64,000 bases of DNA from G965230065 sp965230065 (GTDB lineage: Bacteria > Bacteroidota > Bacteroidia > Cytophagales > Cyclobacteriaceae), in NCBI GenBank assembly GCA_965230065.1, contig OZ245942.1, positions 7,502,001 to 7,566,000 of the forward strand, read 5' to 3'. The stretch's first letter is position 1. Every line of letters starts with the position of its first letter. The position numbers and the translations under genes were made by a program. Shown here one piece after another: positions 51,131 to 61,000 of the stretch. Below the pieces are notes generated by a model. That model had not been told where the DNA came from, did no database searches, and worked only from the letters and a program-made list of their open reading frames with translations.

Positions 51131-51895
51131 TTAAAACCGGTAACTGATGCCATTACTGATGGAGTAAGTAAGTTTCGGGATATCAGGATCCACTACAGGC
51201 TGGGCATCATAAATCAAATCGGCATTGATGTTTAATCCAAAGCGTTCCGAAATTTTAATATTAAAACCAAGGCCGGCAGACAAGCGGTAATCCGAAAAGT
51301 TATCGATCAGGGGCTGGTAATACAAAACCAAAGAGCCTGAGATAATTTTATTAAACTCATTATTGAAGGAAACATAATTTGTCAGGCGGAAATCGTTGTG
51401 CACTGCCGTGGTATCTTTTTCCTCTTCATATTCATACATACCAATCAGCCCCACACTTAATTGGCTTTTCTCTTTCTTGATTACATTCATACGTACGCCT
51501 CCCCCGGCCAATCCGCGAAAACCTATGCGCAATACTCCATTGAACTGCGCCTGTGTAAAAGCCTCAATTGTCCAGAAAGGCGTAAGAATGTAATTGTACC
51601 GAAAATGCTGATACCCTTTGTTCTCCTTGTTAGGATCTTCATCGTCAGCATTACGAATAACCCGGATGCTATTTAATGATAGTACCCGATGGTCGCCTTT
51701 CCGGTACTGAACCACAGAGCCTGCGCCTAATGTATAAACCCGTTCGGTATTTTTTGTATTGTAAAGCTCAAGGGTTACCGCACCATGCCAGCCCAGAGAA
51801 TCTTCATTCAGGCGATTTCCTTCTACCCGAACTATTTGTGCATTAGAAAATAATGGTAGCATTACCAACAGCGTAAGTATGTATAAATATTTCAT
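51131..51895 (-). CDS. DUF481-like outer-membrane protein
   Basis: 254 residues from the ATG at 51895 (upstream in-frame starts lack a signal peptide). Signal peptide MKYLYILTLLVMLPLFSNAQ, then strand-rich sequence with alternating aromatic and small residues (HFRYNYILTPFWTIEAFTQ, RIGFRGLAGGGVRM, SVGLIGMYEYEEE, YSISNGISYRF) ending in Phe, as in outer-membrane barrels of the DUF481 class. Function unknown. Its promoter would be just right of 51895. Single gene. Confidence 0.75.
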   Translation of the reverse strand: MKYLYILTLLVMLPLFSNAQIVRVEGNRLNEDSLGWHGAVTLELYNTKNTERVYTLGAGSVVQYRKGDHRVLSLNSIRVIRNADDEDPNKENKGYQHFRYNYILTPFWTIEAFTQAQFNGVLRIGFRGLAGGGVRMNVIKKEKSQLSVGLIGMYEYEEEKDTTAVHNDFRLTNYVSFNNEFNKIISGSLVLYYQPLIDNFSDYRLSAGLGFNIKISERFGLNINADLIYDAQPVVDPDIPKLTYSISNGISYRF

Positions 51896-51969
51896 AGAAA
51901 CAGATGTGATTTTGATTATTTCAAAGTGGTGGCAAATATAAAGGAGTGGTTTAAGTATCACCAATTTTA

Positions 51970-52001
51970 GTAGGCAGTAGGCAGTGGCAGCGGCAGTAGC
52001 A
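51970..52001 (+). repeat. GGCAGT-rich intergenic repeat
   Basis: GTAGGCAGTAGGCAGTGGCA and the following CGGCAGTAGCAG are imperfect copies of a GGCAGT word, in the 131-base gap between the DUF481-like and amidase genes. A similar GCGGCAGTAGCAG segment occurs at 63573-63587. Low-complexity spacer or part of a dispersed repeat. Confidence 0.4.
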
Positions 52002-52026
52002 GTTTTCAGACTGCCAACTGCTGCTT

Positions 52027-53013
52027 TTAAAAAGACACATAAAAAGCATCCACCCGCTTACGGGCCATAGCAGCCGCGGTGGTACTGTCCATTTTCCCCA
52101 GGGCTTCGGCACACAGGCGATGGGCATTACCAGCCACCCAGGAATCAGGAAAAGAACGGGCAGAACGGGTGAGTAATTGGTAAGCCGTATCGGGTTGGTT
52201 GTTGTCCAGCAAGGCTTTTCCGTTTTTATAATCTTCCAGCCATTGAAGTGCCACGGGGTTCATCCGTTCTGCTTCCTGCAATACGGGAAAAGGCTCAATT
52301 TTTAATGTACCGTACTTGTCTTCAATAGGCAGTGTTTCTTCAGCAAGGAATTTCTCCAAAGCTTCTACATACGCTTTTGCTTCCAGCAGATTGTAGTTTT
52401 CATCTTTCAGTCGCTGCTCTTCTGAAGGGTGGGTGAAAAAAGAAGCTTCTGCAATTACGCCCGGAATGCCATAGGAATGCCGGAGTACCGATGTACCCGC
52501 TGTCGGAAAAATAGTATGATCGGAAACCAGGCTTGCAGGCGTAGTTTCGTCATACATATTTGTTAATAGCGATTGCGCCAGATGTTTTCCTAAAGCTACA
52601 CTCGCCTGGTTTTCTGAAGCATTGCCATGAAAATAAATGATGGGAAAATTCACCGTAGTATCTGCCGTTGCATTGTGATGAATAGAAACGAATACATCGG
52701 TATTGTTTTCCACAGCAAGCTTAGCCCGGTCTTGCAAATCCACAGCACTGTCGGTAGTCCGGGTCATGAGCACCACGGCTTCCTTCTCTTCCAGCATATC
52801 TTTCAGATGCAAAGCCACCCGCAGGTTGATCCACTCTTCCCTTTCGCCCGTAGGACCTACCCGGTAAGTGTCAACAGCCGCGGTTCCCCCATGCCCCGGG
52901 TCAAGCACGATGCGTTTTCCTTTTAACGGATTAGGAGCCTCAGGCTGGCATGCACAAAAGAGCAGAAAACCCAAAAAGGATAGGAATACAAACTGTAAGT
53001 TTTTAAGCATCAT
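52027..53013 (-). CDS. N-acetylmuramoyl-L-alanine amidase lipoprotein
   Basis: 328 residues. Lipoprotein signal peptide ending in FLLFCAC, then an Amidase_3 domain with the zinc set LDPGHGG (His), the Glu in EEWIN, SIHHN (His) and the catalytic Glu in EASFFTHP. It cleaves the bond between MurNAc and L-Ala in peptidoglycan, releasing stem peptides. The remaining 80 C-terminal residues are helical. The VanX gene overlaps it by one base (stop TAA and start ATG), so it is made together with a D-Ala-D-Ala dipeptidase. Confidence 0.9.
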   Translation of the reverse strand: MMLKNLQFVFLSFLGFLLFCACQPEAPNPLKGKRIVLDPGHGGTAAVDTYRVGPTGEREEWINLRVALHLKDMLEEKEAVVLMTRTTDSAVDLQDRAKLAVENNTDVFVSIHHNATADTTVNFPIIYFHGNASENQASVALGKHLAQSLLTNMYDETTPASLVSDHTIFPTAGTSVLRHSYGIPGVIAEASFFTHPSEEQRLKDENYNLLEAKAYVEALEKFLAEETLPIEDKYGTLKIEPFPVLQEAERMNPVALQWLEDYKNGKALLDNNQPDTAYQLLTRSARSFPDSWVAGNAHRLCAEALGKMDSTTAAAMARKRVDAFYVSF

Positions 53014-53780
53014 TATTCTACAATTTCATATTTGGTGGCCGCTTCTTTTCTTGAAAAGGCATTGAAATGCCACCACTCACTGGTAATGGGACTGAAACCC
53101 GCTTTTTCCATTACAGAGCGCAAGATACGGCGGTTTTGTACCTGTTCTTCATTTAGCTCACCTGATTTTAGTAGTTCATCTTCATACACCGGATATGCTA
53201 AATAGCCAAAATGATCGTAACCCGTACCCATGTCCAGCGGATTGCCCTCCGCATCGGCCAGGGTAAGGTCTACGGCAGCACCATAGTTGTGGATAGAGCC
53301 TTTTTTAGGGTCAGATACATATTTTGGTTTATCTTTCAGCGGCACATCCAGCGTGTCCCACAAAATTTGTTGTACGTGCAGGGGGCGTACCCCATCGTAT
53401 ACCAGAAAGCGAAAATCAGGGTGTTCTGTTTTCAAATAATCATGGGCTTGTTGCAGCATTTTCGCTACTTCGGGTTGCAGGTAACAATTTTTTAGGTCAC
53501 CGTACACATCTGCACCAACAAAGTTATCGGTGGTAGAATATTTCAAATCCACAAAAATGGTAGAATCAATATTTTGGATATCGACCAGTCCTTTTGCCAT
53601 CAGCTCCGTTTCCAGTTTGCCCGGTGTATTTTCAGGAATTACATCTGTTGTATTCCCTTTTATACTATCTTCTCGAGACACATTGGGAGCTGATTGTGAA
53701 CTATCCATTTTTTCAGTTTTTTTTCCGCATCCCCACAGTAAGGAGGCTGTTAATAGAAAAACGACTATTTGATTGTTCAT
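53013..53780 (-). CDS. D-Ala-D-Ala dipeptidase, VanX/DdpX type
   Basis: 255 residues. Lipoprotein-like signal (ASLLWGCGKK), then an M15D domain with FVDLKYSTTDNFVG, FLVYDGVRPLHVQQ, HNYGAAVDLTLAD (His and Asp zinc ligands) and SEWWHFNAF (catalytic Glu, His). It hydrolyses D-Ala-D-Ala released from cell wall turnover. Without vanHA genes nearby it is more likely a catabolic or wall-recycling enzyme than vancomycin resistance. First gene of the pair with the amidase. Confidence 0.92.
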   Translation of the reverse strand: MNNQIVVFLLTASLLWGCGKKTEKMDSSQSAPNVSREDSIKGNTTDVIPENTPGKLETELMAKGLVDIQNIDSTIFVDLKYSTTDNFVGADVYGDLKNCYLQPEVAKMLQQAHDYLKTEHPDFRFLVYDGVRPLHVQQILWDTLDVPLKDKPKYVSDPKKGSIHNYGAAVDLTLADAEGNPLDMGTGYDHFGYLAYPVYEDELLKSGELNEEQVQNRRILRSVMEKAGFSPITSEWWHFNAFSRKEAATKYEIVE

Positions 53781-53939
53781 AAATAATGAATCACTTTTTT
53801 AAATAAATACTAACTAAAGTGCTGAATTTATGAATAAAAAGAAACCATTTGACAAATATTTTGCAGTTTGTTTCTTTGCAACTCCCAATTTTATGGTTTT
53901 TTAAGTAACTATGTAAATTATAACAAAAATAAAAAAATC

Positions 53940-54995
53940 ATGGACGGAACCGCCCTCGTACTCACCAACGGCACCTTGTTTTCTCCCCGGGCAAAAACAA
54001 CCCACGGGCTCATCCGGGGCACGGCACGGTATAAAATTTTGGGCATAGTAGCTAAAGAACAAGCCGGGCAGGATGCCGGAGAAGCTTTGGATGGCATCCA
54101 TCGTAATATTCCTATATATGCTTCGGTAGCAGATTTCAACAAACAAACTGCGCAAAAAGCAGATTTTTGCCTGATTGGCGTTGCCAGCAAAGGTGGTATT
54201 TTACCTGCCGAACTGAAGCCCGCTGTGAAAGAAGCCATGCAAAATGGAATGAGCATGGTAAACGGACTACACGAGTACCTGAGCGATATGGAAGACATGC
54301 GCCTGCTGGCCGAAGCAAACGGCGTACAACTCATAGACATACGCAAGCCCCGCCCCAAGCACCTGCTCCATTTCTGGTCGGGCAAAATTATGGATGTACC
54401 CTGCATGCGGCTGGCCGTACTGGGCACCGACTGCAACCTGGGCAAGCGCACTACCACCAAATTCCTGACCGATGCCCTGCAAAAAGAGGGCTACAAAGCA
54501 GAAATGATTTATACCGGACAAACCGGATGGATGCAGGGCAGTCAGTACGGGTTTATTTTTGATTCCACTTACAACGATTTTATTTCCGGAGAAATAGAGA
54601 ACGCCCTGGTTACCTGCTGGGAAGAAGCCAAACCGGACATTATGCTGGTAGAAGGGCAAAGTTCCTTACGCAACCCCAGCGGCCCGGGAGGTTCAGAGTT
54701 TCTGGTTTCAGGGCAAATAAAACACGTGGTATTGCAACATGCCCCTGCCCGTAAATATTTTGAAGGCTTTTCAGTAAAAATACCCTCCCTTGAAAGTGAA
54801 ATAGAACTGATCCGGTTTTATGGGGCAGAAGTCATCGGTATTACGCTGAATACTGTTGGGCTGACAAAAGAAGAAGCAATGGCTTACAAACATCAGTACC
54901 AGGAAAGCCTGAAAATTCCGGTGGTGCTGCCTTTTGAAGAAGGCATTCAGGACTTAATTCCGAAAATCAGGAGGCTGATCGGGCAATATAGCTAA
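53940..54995 (+). CDS. DUF1611 protein (DgcN-like D-glutamate N-acetyltransferase)
   Basis: 351 residues from the ATG at 53940; an upstream start at 53868 is not needed. N-terminal Rossmann-like DUF1611_N (ALVLTNGTLFSPRAKTTHGL), then a P-loop-like domain with VLGTDCNLGKRTTTKFLTDAL and later LVEGQSSLRNPSGPGG, the family signature. To my knowledge, family members called DgcN acetylate D-glutamate and work with an enolase-type racemase, DgcA, in a D-Glu catabolic pathway in some bacteria. A related epimerase gene is at 63675. Assignment as DgcN is inference. Confidence 0.85.
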   Translation: MDGTALVLTNGTLFSPRAKTTHGLIRGTARYKILGIVAKEQAGQDAGEALDGIHRNIPIYASVADFNKQTAQKADFCLIGVASKGGILPAELKPAVKEAMQNGMSMVNGLHEYLSDMEDMRLLAEANGVQLIDIRKPRPKHLLHFWSGKIMDVPCMRLAVLGTDCNLGKRTTTKFLTDALQKEGYKAEMIYTGQTGWMQGSQYGFIFDSTYNDFISGEIENALVTCWEEAKPDIMLVEGQSSLRNPSGPGGSEFLVSGQIKHVVLQHAPARKYFEGFSVKIPSLESEIELIRFYGAEVIGITLNTVGLTKEEAMAYKHQYQESLKIPVVLPFEEGIQDLIPKIRRLIGQYS

Positions 54996-55017
54996 TCAAC
55001 AGCCTGTTAAGGGCACT

Positions 55018-56109
55018 TTACATGGCCTGAAGTTTTTGTTTATTGCTCGCTTTCTCATGCAGATACGCAGAAATGTACAAACTCATTACCGTGAGGCACA
55101 CCAGGAAAACTTTCAGTAACTTTATAATTACCTGATTATCAAACGCCTGAATTGCTTCCCCATTTACCAGGGGGACCAACAATATGCTAACCAACACGTG
55201 AAAAGCAAATACTTGCAAAGAGTGTTGCCCTAAAAAAACGACTGGAGCAAACTTCCCGGCATTTTTGTAGTGATAAAGCAGGTATGCTACAATATAAGAT
55301 AATACCGCGAAATTAAGGGCACGCAACGGCCCAAGGTCGGTTTTATTCGTTAAAAAAAGCAAAGAATCTTTATCTAATTGCAAATGTTTGCTAAAGAAAA
55401 GTAGTCCTCCTAAAATAAGGCAAAACAAAAACAACTTCTTGTTCTGCATCAAAGTGTTCAGTTTATTTTCTTTTTTCAAATATCCCAGTGCCAATCCGGT
55501 AAAAAACAACAATTGCCAGGAATACACATTAAAATATCCCAGGTTGACAGGCATAAAATGTGTAAGATAATTACTCAGCACATCCCGCAATCCCATTAAA
55601 CCGGCTATCCAAATACAAAAACTGATACATAATAACAGAAGCATTTTTCCTCGTAACAGCACCCGAAACGCAAGTGGTGTTAACAACAAGAAAATACAAT
55701 AAATGGGTAAGATGTTGAGATGGTCAGGCTGGTATAAGAAAACAGCACTTAAAGCCATTCCTAAAAAGGGCTTGTCATATAACAATTGGTCATCTTTCCA
55801 AAAAAGGTGGATATAATCAAACGAATGAATTAAAAGGGTAAGAATAACAAGAATAATAAGATGATATCCATAAATTTCTCCTGCACGGGAAAATATTTTC
55901 TTTCTTACTTCAGCTATTCCAAATTTATCTATTCGTCTTCCATATACAATGCCTGCCACCAGCCCCGATACAAACACAAACCCTTCAGCTGCCGAAACAT
56001 ACCCAAATGTTTGATAGGTAATCTTCCGCAATGGGCTGCTAAAATGATCAATGGTCATGATAATGAGGAATAATCCTCTCAAAAAATCTATCTGTACAAA
56101 CCGCTTCAT
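55018..56109 (-). CDS. OpgC-like membrane acyltransferase protein
   Basis: 363 residues, about 10 membrane helices. It opens RFVQIDFLRGLFLIIMTIDH, with the EGFVFVSGLVAGIVYGRR segment that follows, typical of OpgC (succinylation of osmoregulated periplasmic glucans) and of some other integral acyltransferases. The pattern is closer to OpgC_C than to the AT3 family. The function in Bacteroidota is not known; a surface glycan is a plausible target. 16 bases downstream of the GT-C-like gene on the same strand. Confidence 0.75.
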   Translation of the reverse strand: MKRFVQIDFLRGLFLIIMTIDHFSSPLRKITYQTFGYVSAAEGFVFVSGLVAGIVYGRRIDKFGIAEVRKKIFSRAGEIYGYHLIILVILTLLIHSFDYIHLFWKDDQLLYDKPFLGMALSAVFLYQPDHLNILPIYCIFLLLTPLAFRVLLRGKMLLLLCISFCIWIAGLMGLRDVLSNYLTHFMPVNLGYFNVYSWQLLFFTGLALGYLKKENKLNTLMQNKKLFLFCLILGGLLFFSKHLQLDKDSLLFLTNKTDLGPLRALNFAVLSYIVAYLLYHYKNAGKFAPVVFLGQHSLQVFAFHVLVSILLVPLVNGEAIQAFDNQVIIKLLKVFLVCLTVMSLYISAYLHEKASNKQKLQAM

Positions 56110-56125
56110 TCAATTATTTGGGTTG

Positions 56126-57757
56126 TCAACGTTTTACGTACACTTCTACCCACCCTAAAAATGGATTGCTCCGGGGGGCATAAAACTTAAATTCCATCTT
56201 GTAATTTTCCCTGATACAGTCGCGTACTGCATACGGATAAAATTGATTGAGCCGGGGAATATCTTCGAATAAGATTAAATCGTAGGTTCCTTGTTCAATT
56301 TTTTCACAAAAAGTTTCCACTTCTCTATCAAAAAATGCTACTCCCTGGTGATACCAAAGGGGATAATCCGGGCCAGTTTCCGGTTCATAACCTATTTCAT
56401 ATGCTAACGGAGTTAATTCACTCATGTTGAGCACCTTCAGGTCTTTTCCGTTTTTCACAAGAGGCAATTCCATTAATCGTGCCAGTCCCTCGTTGGTAGG
56501 CTCGGGAAGTTTAATCCGTTTAAATACCTTGAGTTTAGCAGGTGTCCAAGATACGTCTTTAACTTTTGCCGTGTCGATGATAAATGTATTCTTTGAAACC
56601 ACATCCGAAGCAGCACCTTTTGATGCAACCGAAGCAATTCTTTTACGCACAATTTTCCACGGCTTCTGCGACCACCACAGCCCTGCCATCAAAAACAAGG
56701 CAATGACTACGTACACTTTCTGATATTTGACATTCAATCTCAGACTCGCCAATATATAAGCCAGGGCAAAGCTATGAAAATAAATATTTCCATCGGAGGG
56801 AGTATAACTGGTTACCTGCACAATCGCCGCCTGCAAGAGTATGCCAACAGTAAGAAGCAAGAAAACAGCATCCCTTTTGTTGTGTAACAGGTTATTAAAG
56901 TTTCCGGGCCCACTCTTGTTCAACAAAATAACCACCACCAAAAGCAAATAAAGCTTAATAAATGGTGAATTGAACAAGAACTCATCAATCAGGTCAAATG
57001 AACTCACCCTGGAGTAATGAGGTTCTTGCCCATAGTTAAACCAATAGGTAAACTCATATTGAAGGAATGGCCCGATCAGTATAAAAAGAAAAAGAACATA
57101 CGCCAGTACATAGCTGATAACCGGGAAGTATGTTTTATGAACCCAACTGCCATACAATACAATTACGAACCCAAAAACCAACCCAAGCCCTCCCACATCT
57201 TGTTTCGTGAGCATGGCAAGCACCATAAACATGGAACACAATGTGACGTAGAAATAGCTTTTCTTGCTTTGAAATCCCTGAAGTGTTGCCTTGACAACAA
57301 AATACAGCCCGATCAGTTCAAAAACAAATACAGAATGGTTGTACCAGGGCCAGAGATTGTCCATTGTAAATGACAAACAATACACCAATACTGCCGCCAA
57401 CCTGATGGAAGGGTTTACACCCAGTAACCTCAATATGCCCCAAAAAGTAAAACCTGATATCAAATTGATAAAGGCCTGGGAAAGGAGTAGTGTAAAAACA
57501 TATGGCCCAAATATTTTGAAAAACAGGGCAGGAATAATCCAAAACACATAACCTACCGGCATACCAAAATCCTGGAATGGCACCTGCCCTAAATAAAGGC
57601 GATACGCCCCCTCCCACTCTACGAATACGTTAATATCGTATTGAATATGACTGGCAAAGAGCTTGTACCCCGTAAGCAGAATAATAAGAAAGGCTTCAAC
57701 GAAGGCTATTTGGCGGCCACTCACCTCTTTATGAAAAATCTCTTTAATGATGTTCAT
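56126..57757 (-). CDS. GT-C-fold membrane glycosyltransferase-like protein
   Basis: 543 residues: about 11 membrane helices (first near residues 20-38) followed by a soluble C-terminal region of about 170 residues (RKRIASVASKGAA ... ). The early DFGMPVGYVFW segment in the first outer loop resembles the acidic motif of GT-C/PMT-like transferases (DxG), but no family is certain. It could transfer a sugar from a lipid carrier to a protein or glycan. Upstream of and probably cotranscribed with the OpgC-like gene. Confidence 0.55.
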   Translation of the reverse strand: MNIIKEIFHKEVSGRQIAFVEAFLIILLTGYKLFASHIQYDINVFVEWEGAYRLYLGQVPFQDFGMPVGYVFWIIPALFFKIFGPYVFTLLLSQAFINLISGFTFWGILRLLGVNPSIRLAAVLVYCLSFTMDNLWPWYNHSVFVFELIGLYFVVKATLQGFQSKKSYFYVTLCSMFMVLAMLTKQDVGGLGLVFGFVIVLYGSWVHKTYFPVISYVLAYVLFLFILIGPFLQYEFTYWFNYGQEPHYSRVSSFDLIDEFLFNSPFIKLYLLLVVVILLNKSGPGNFNNLLHNKRDAVFLLLTVGILLQAAIVQVTSYTPSDGNIYFHSFALAYILASLRLNVKYQKVYVVIALFLMAGLWWSQKPWKIVRKRIASVASKGAASDVVSKNTFIIDTAKVKDVSWTPAKLKVFKRIKLPEPTNEGLARLMELPLVKNGKDLKVLNMSELTPLAYEIGYEPETGPDYPLWYHQGVAFFDREVETFCEKIEQGTYDLILFEDIPRLNQFYPYAVRDCIRENYKMEFKFYAPRSNPFLGWVEVYVKR

Positions 57758-58076
57758 GCCTTTGGTGCAAGTGACTGGTGCAGCCTATGCTCTGCTTTTA
57801 CAAACGATGATAGCAAGGTAAGTAAGGTCTTGTGATGAATAATCATAAAAATTGAATTGCCTTTCAAAAAAAATACCGAGAACCCAGTCAGGTAATATTT
57901 ACAGAATATTGAAACAAATACAATACATTTCCCGATAATAAGTTACAATATTAAGCACTATTTAAGTTAGGTTTATTGTTTGATGGTTTCAAAACTTTTT
58001 AAAAATTAAAAAGTAATTAATATTGAAAATATACAAAAAAATATTAATTTTGTATAAAAAATAAAGTTTTGTTACC
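57758..58076. other. 319-base divergent promoter region
   Basis: Very AT-rich spacer between the membrane glycosyltransferase gene and the large secreted-protein gene. Tracts of AT (57940-58070) near the right end precede the ATG at 58077. I see no gene, hairpin or repeat here. Confidence 0.5.
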
Positions 58077-61000
58077 ATGAAAGCTTATTGCTTGATTCTT
58101 ACTTTTTTCTTGTCTTTATATACCTGGACACCTACAAAAGGTACTGCCCATGGTCTTTATACGCCTGAATACCATCACGGAAATGTCCGTAACATACCTG
58201 AAAAAGCCAATAAATCAAAAAATATTTCTTCTGAACCGGATGCCGGCATACAGCCGTTAAAAGCAGCCGCCAGTGAAATCATTCCCTGGGAGCACGAAGA
58301 TGTTTACGGCAATGTTTGGGATACCTCTCCGTACAAGGCTTACCTGTATGAAGACATTGAGTTTAGGTTGATGTTCCCCAATGGCTTTGATTCCACTGCC
58401 AATGATGGTAAAAAATACCCTCTGATTTTACACATTGCCGGCCGTGGTGAAACGGGTACTGATAATGAACTCCAACTGAGGCATGCAGGCCCCGGGCACA
58501 AACAGGCCATTGAAGAAGATAGATTTCCCGGTTTTGCCTTATTCCCACAGGTACAAAGCACCAATGGCTTTGCCACTTACAAAGACCTGAAAAGGTATAC
58601 GGAAATCATTGAGCTTCTGATCCAAAATAATAAAGTGGATCCAAACCGGATTTATGTACATGGTTTATCGGCTGGAGGGGATGCTACCTGGCGGCTAATC
58701 AGGGATTACCCCCATCTTTTTGCCGCGGCCCTGCCCATGTCTTGGTCTCATAACAAATATGTACAATCCGACAGCCTGATAAAAAGATATATCCACATCC
58801 CTATATGGATTTCGCAGGGAGGCAAAGATGATTACCCTCCTGCCACACAAACTAATGACATTGTAACTACAATAAGGAATACAGGCGGAAAAGTAAGGTA
58901 TAAATATTTACCCAACGCCGGGCATGGTACCTGGACAGCCATGTACACCGCCACTCACTTTTTTGAGTTTATGCTCAGCCATAGCAAACTAAGCATCCAT
59001 GTATATCATGAACAAACTTCATTTTGTCCCGGCGAAGCTATCAATACTACCCTGGGTATTTCTCCTGGCTTTGATGAGTATGAGTGGCAAAAAGATGAAC
59101 AGGCGTTTGCCTCAGGTAACGAAGTGAATGAAATTTCTGTAACTGAGCCAGGTTCATACCGGGTTCGCTTCCGAAGGGGGGCAGCATGGACAGAATGGTC
59201 TGAACCTGTGGTGATTGACCAAAACCGGGAGGTGCTTCCTACTCCGGAAATTTCTACCAATGGGCAAAGCAGAAACCTGGTGACAGCCCTTGATGGAAGC
59301 ACCAGTGTAACCCTTAGCGCACCGGAAGGGTACGAACAATATGTATGGAAAAAAAATGATGCGGAGATATCCGGTGACCTTACTAACTCTTTATTGGTGG
59401 ATGAACCCGGAAGTTACACCCTTACCATTGCAGAACCCGCTGAAAGCCCTTTTGATGAAAATGGTGTACCGAAAAGGTTTCGTCCCGAACCCCCAAGATG
59501 CGAAAGTGCTGTCTCTGCCCCGATCGTGGTTACCGTGCAGGACAATGCCGGTACACCCGCCTCTCCCACTAATTTTTCGGTAGATACCAAAACGCCTTTC
59601 TCCTTACAAATTCGCTGGGATGATGTGGCAGATAATGAACGGGGGTATGAAATTTATCGTGCAGAACAAAGTGGCGGCCCTTATTCGCTCGTTACTATTA
59701 CTTCAGCCAACATAACTTCCTATACTGATGATAACCTGGCTGATCAAACAACTTATTTTTACCAGGTCCGGGCTGTGAACAATCAGGGTGGCTCTTCTTA
59801 TACTGCTGAAAAAAGCAGCACGACTGGTACAGATACAACTGCTCCTGATGCCCCCGAAGATTTTACGATTACCCCACTATCAACTTCAGCATTTGAACTT
59901 ACCTGGACAGACAAAGCATTCAATGAAAAAGGATATAAAATTTTCCGCAGCTTGTCCGAAAACGGTTCCTTTACATTAATACATACCACTGATAAGAACA
60001 TTACAGGATTTACTGATGAAGATTTAACCGGAAATACAACTTATTTCTATAAAATACTGGCCTTTAATAACAATGGTGAATCTGACACAATCAGCAGTGC
60101 AGGTATCAGTACTTTGAATGGGTTTCCGGTAATTTCGGGCCTTGGCCCTCAGACAGTAAAAACCGGTGATACCGTTACCCTGGTACTGAACGCCACTGAT
60201 CCGGAAAATGACCCTGTTTCGTGGAAAACGGTGAGTGCTCTTAGTTTCACCAGCTTCTCAGATAACGGAGACGATACCGGCACTTTGAAGATAATGCCTG
60301 CTTCTGCTCATGAAGGTTTTCATGCTAACATGAAAATTGTAGCTAATGATGGTAACGGGGGTAGCGATTCTGTATCGTTATTACTGACCGTCATTAATAA
60401 TGATTTCAAAGAAGTAGTCCATATCAATTTTGGCAACCATAATGCGGCGGGCAATCCGTGGAACAACACGACTGCCTCTCCGGCCCCCGGCCAGTCTTAT
60501 GAAGCACTCCTGGATGCCACTGATGGAGAAACTACGCCCATACAAATGAAAGTACTTACCGGCTGGGATGCTGAAATCGTTAATGGGGCTACTACACAAA
60601 ATAACAGTGGCGTATTTCCTGACAGTGTGCTGGCAAAGGGATGGCAAACCAGCGACAGTGCTGCCCTGGAATTAACCGGCCTCGATCCAGACTTACTGTA
60701 TAATTTCACATTCCTTGCCAGCAAAGCAGGCTTTGACGATGGAGAAACAGCATTCTATATCAATGGAGAAAAAGTAACTCTTGATGCCAGCAGAAATACC
60801 GACAATACCGTTTCGCTCAATGGTATTGCTCCGGATGCCCAGGGAAATGTTACTATATCTATTACAAAATCAGGAAGTTCTGCCAAAGGCTATTTGAATG
60901 CTTTGGTGATCGCATCTTATGAAAATGCAGTTCCTATCCACCCCACCGGTTTGCAGGCCATACCTGTGTCCCGAACTGATATAAAACTGCAATGGAACGA

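Noticed and set aside
53013..53780. VanX as vancomycin resistance
   Set aside because: No vanH, vanA or vanRS genes nearby; the amidase partner argues for wall-peptide turnover.
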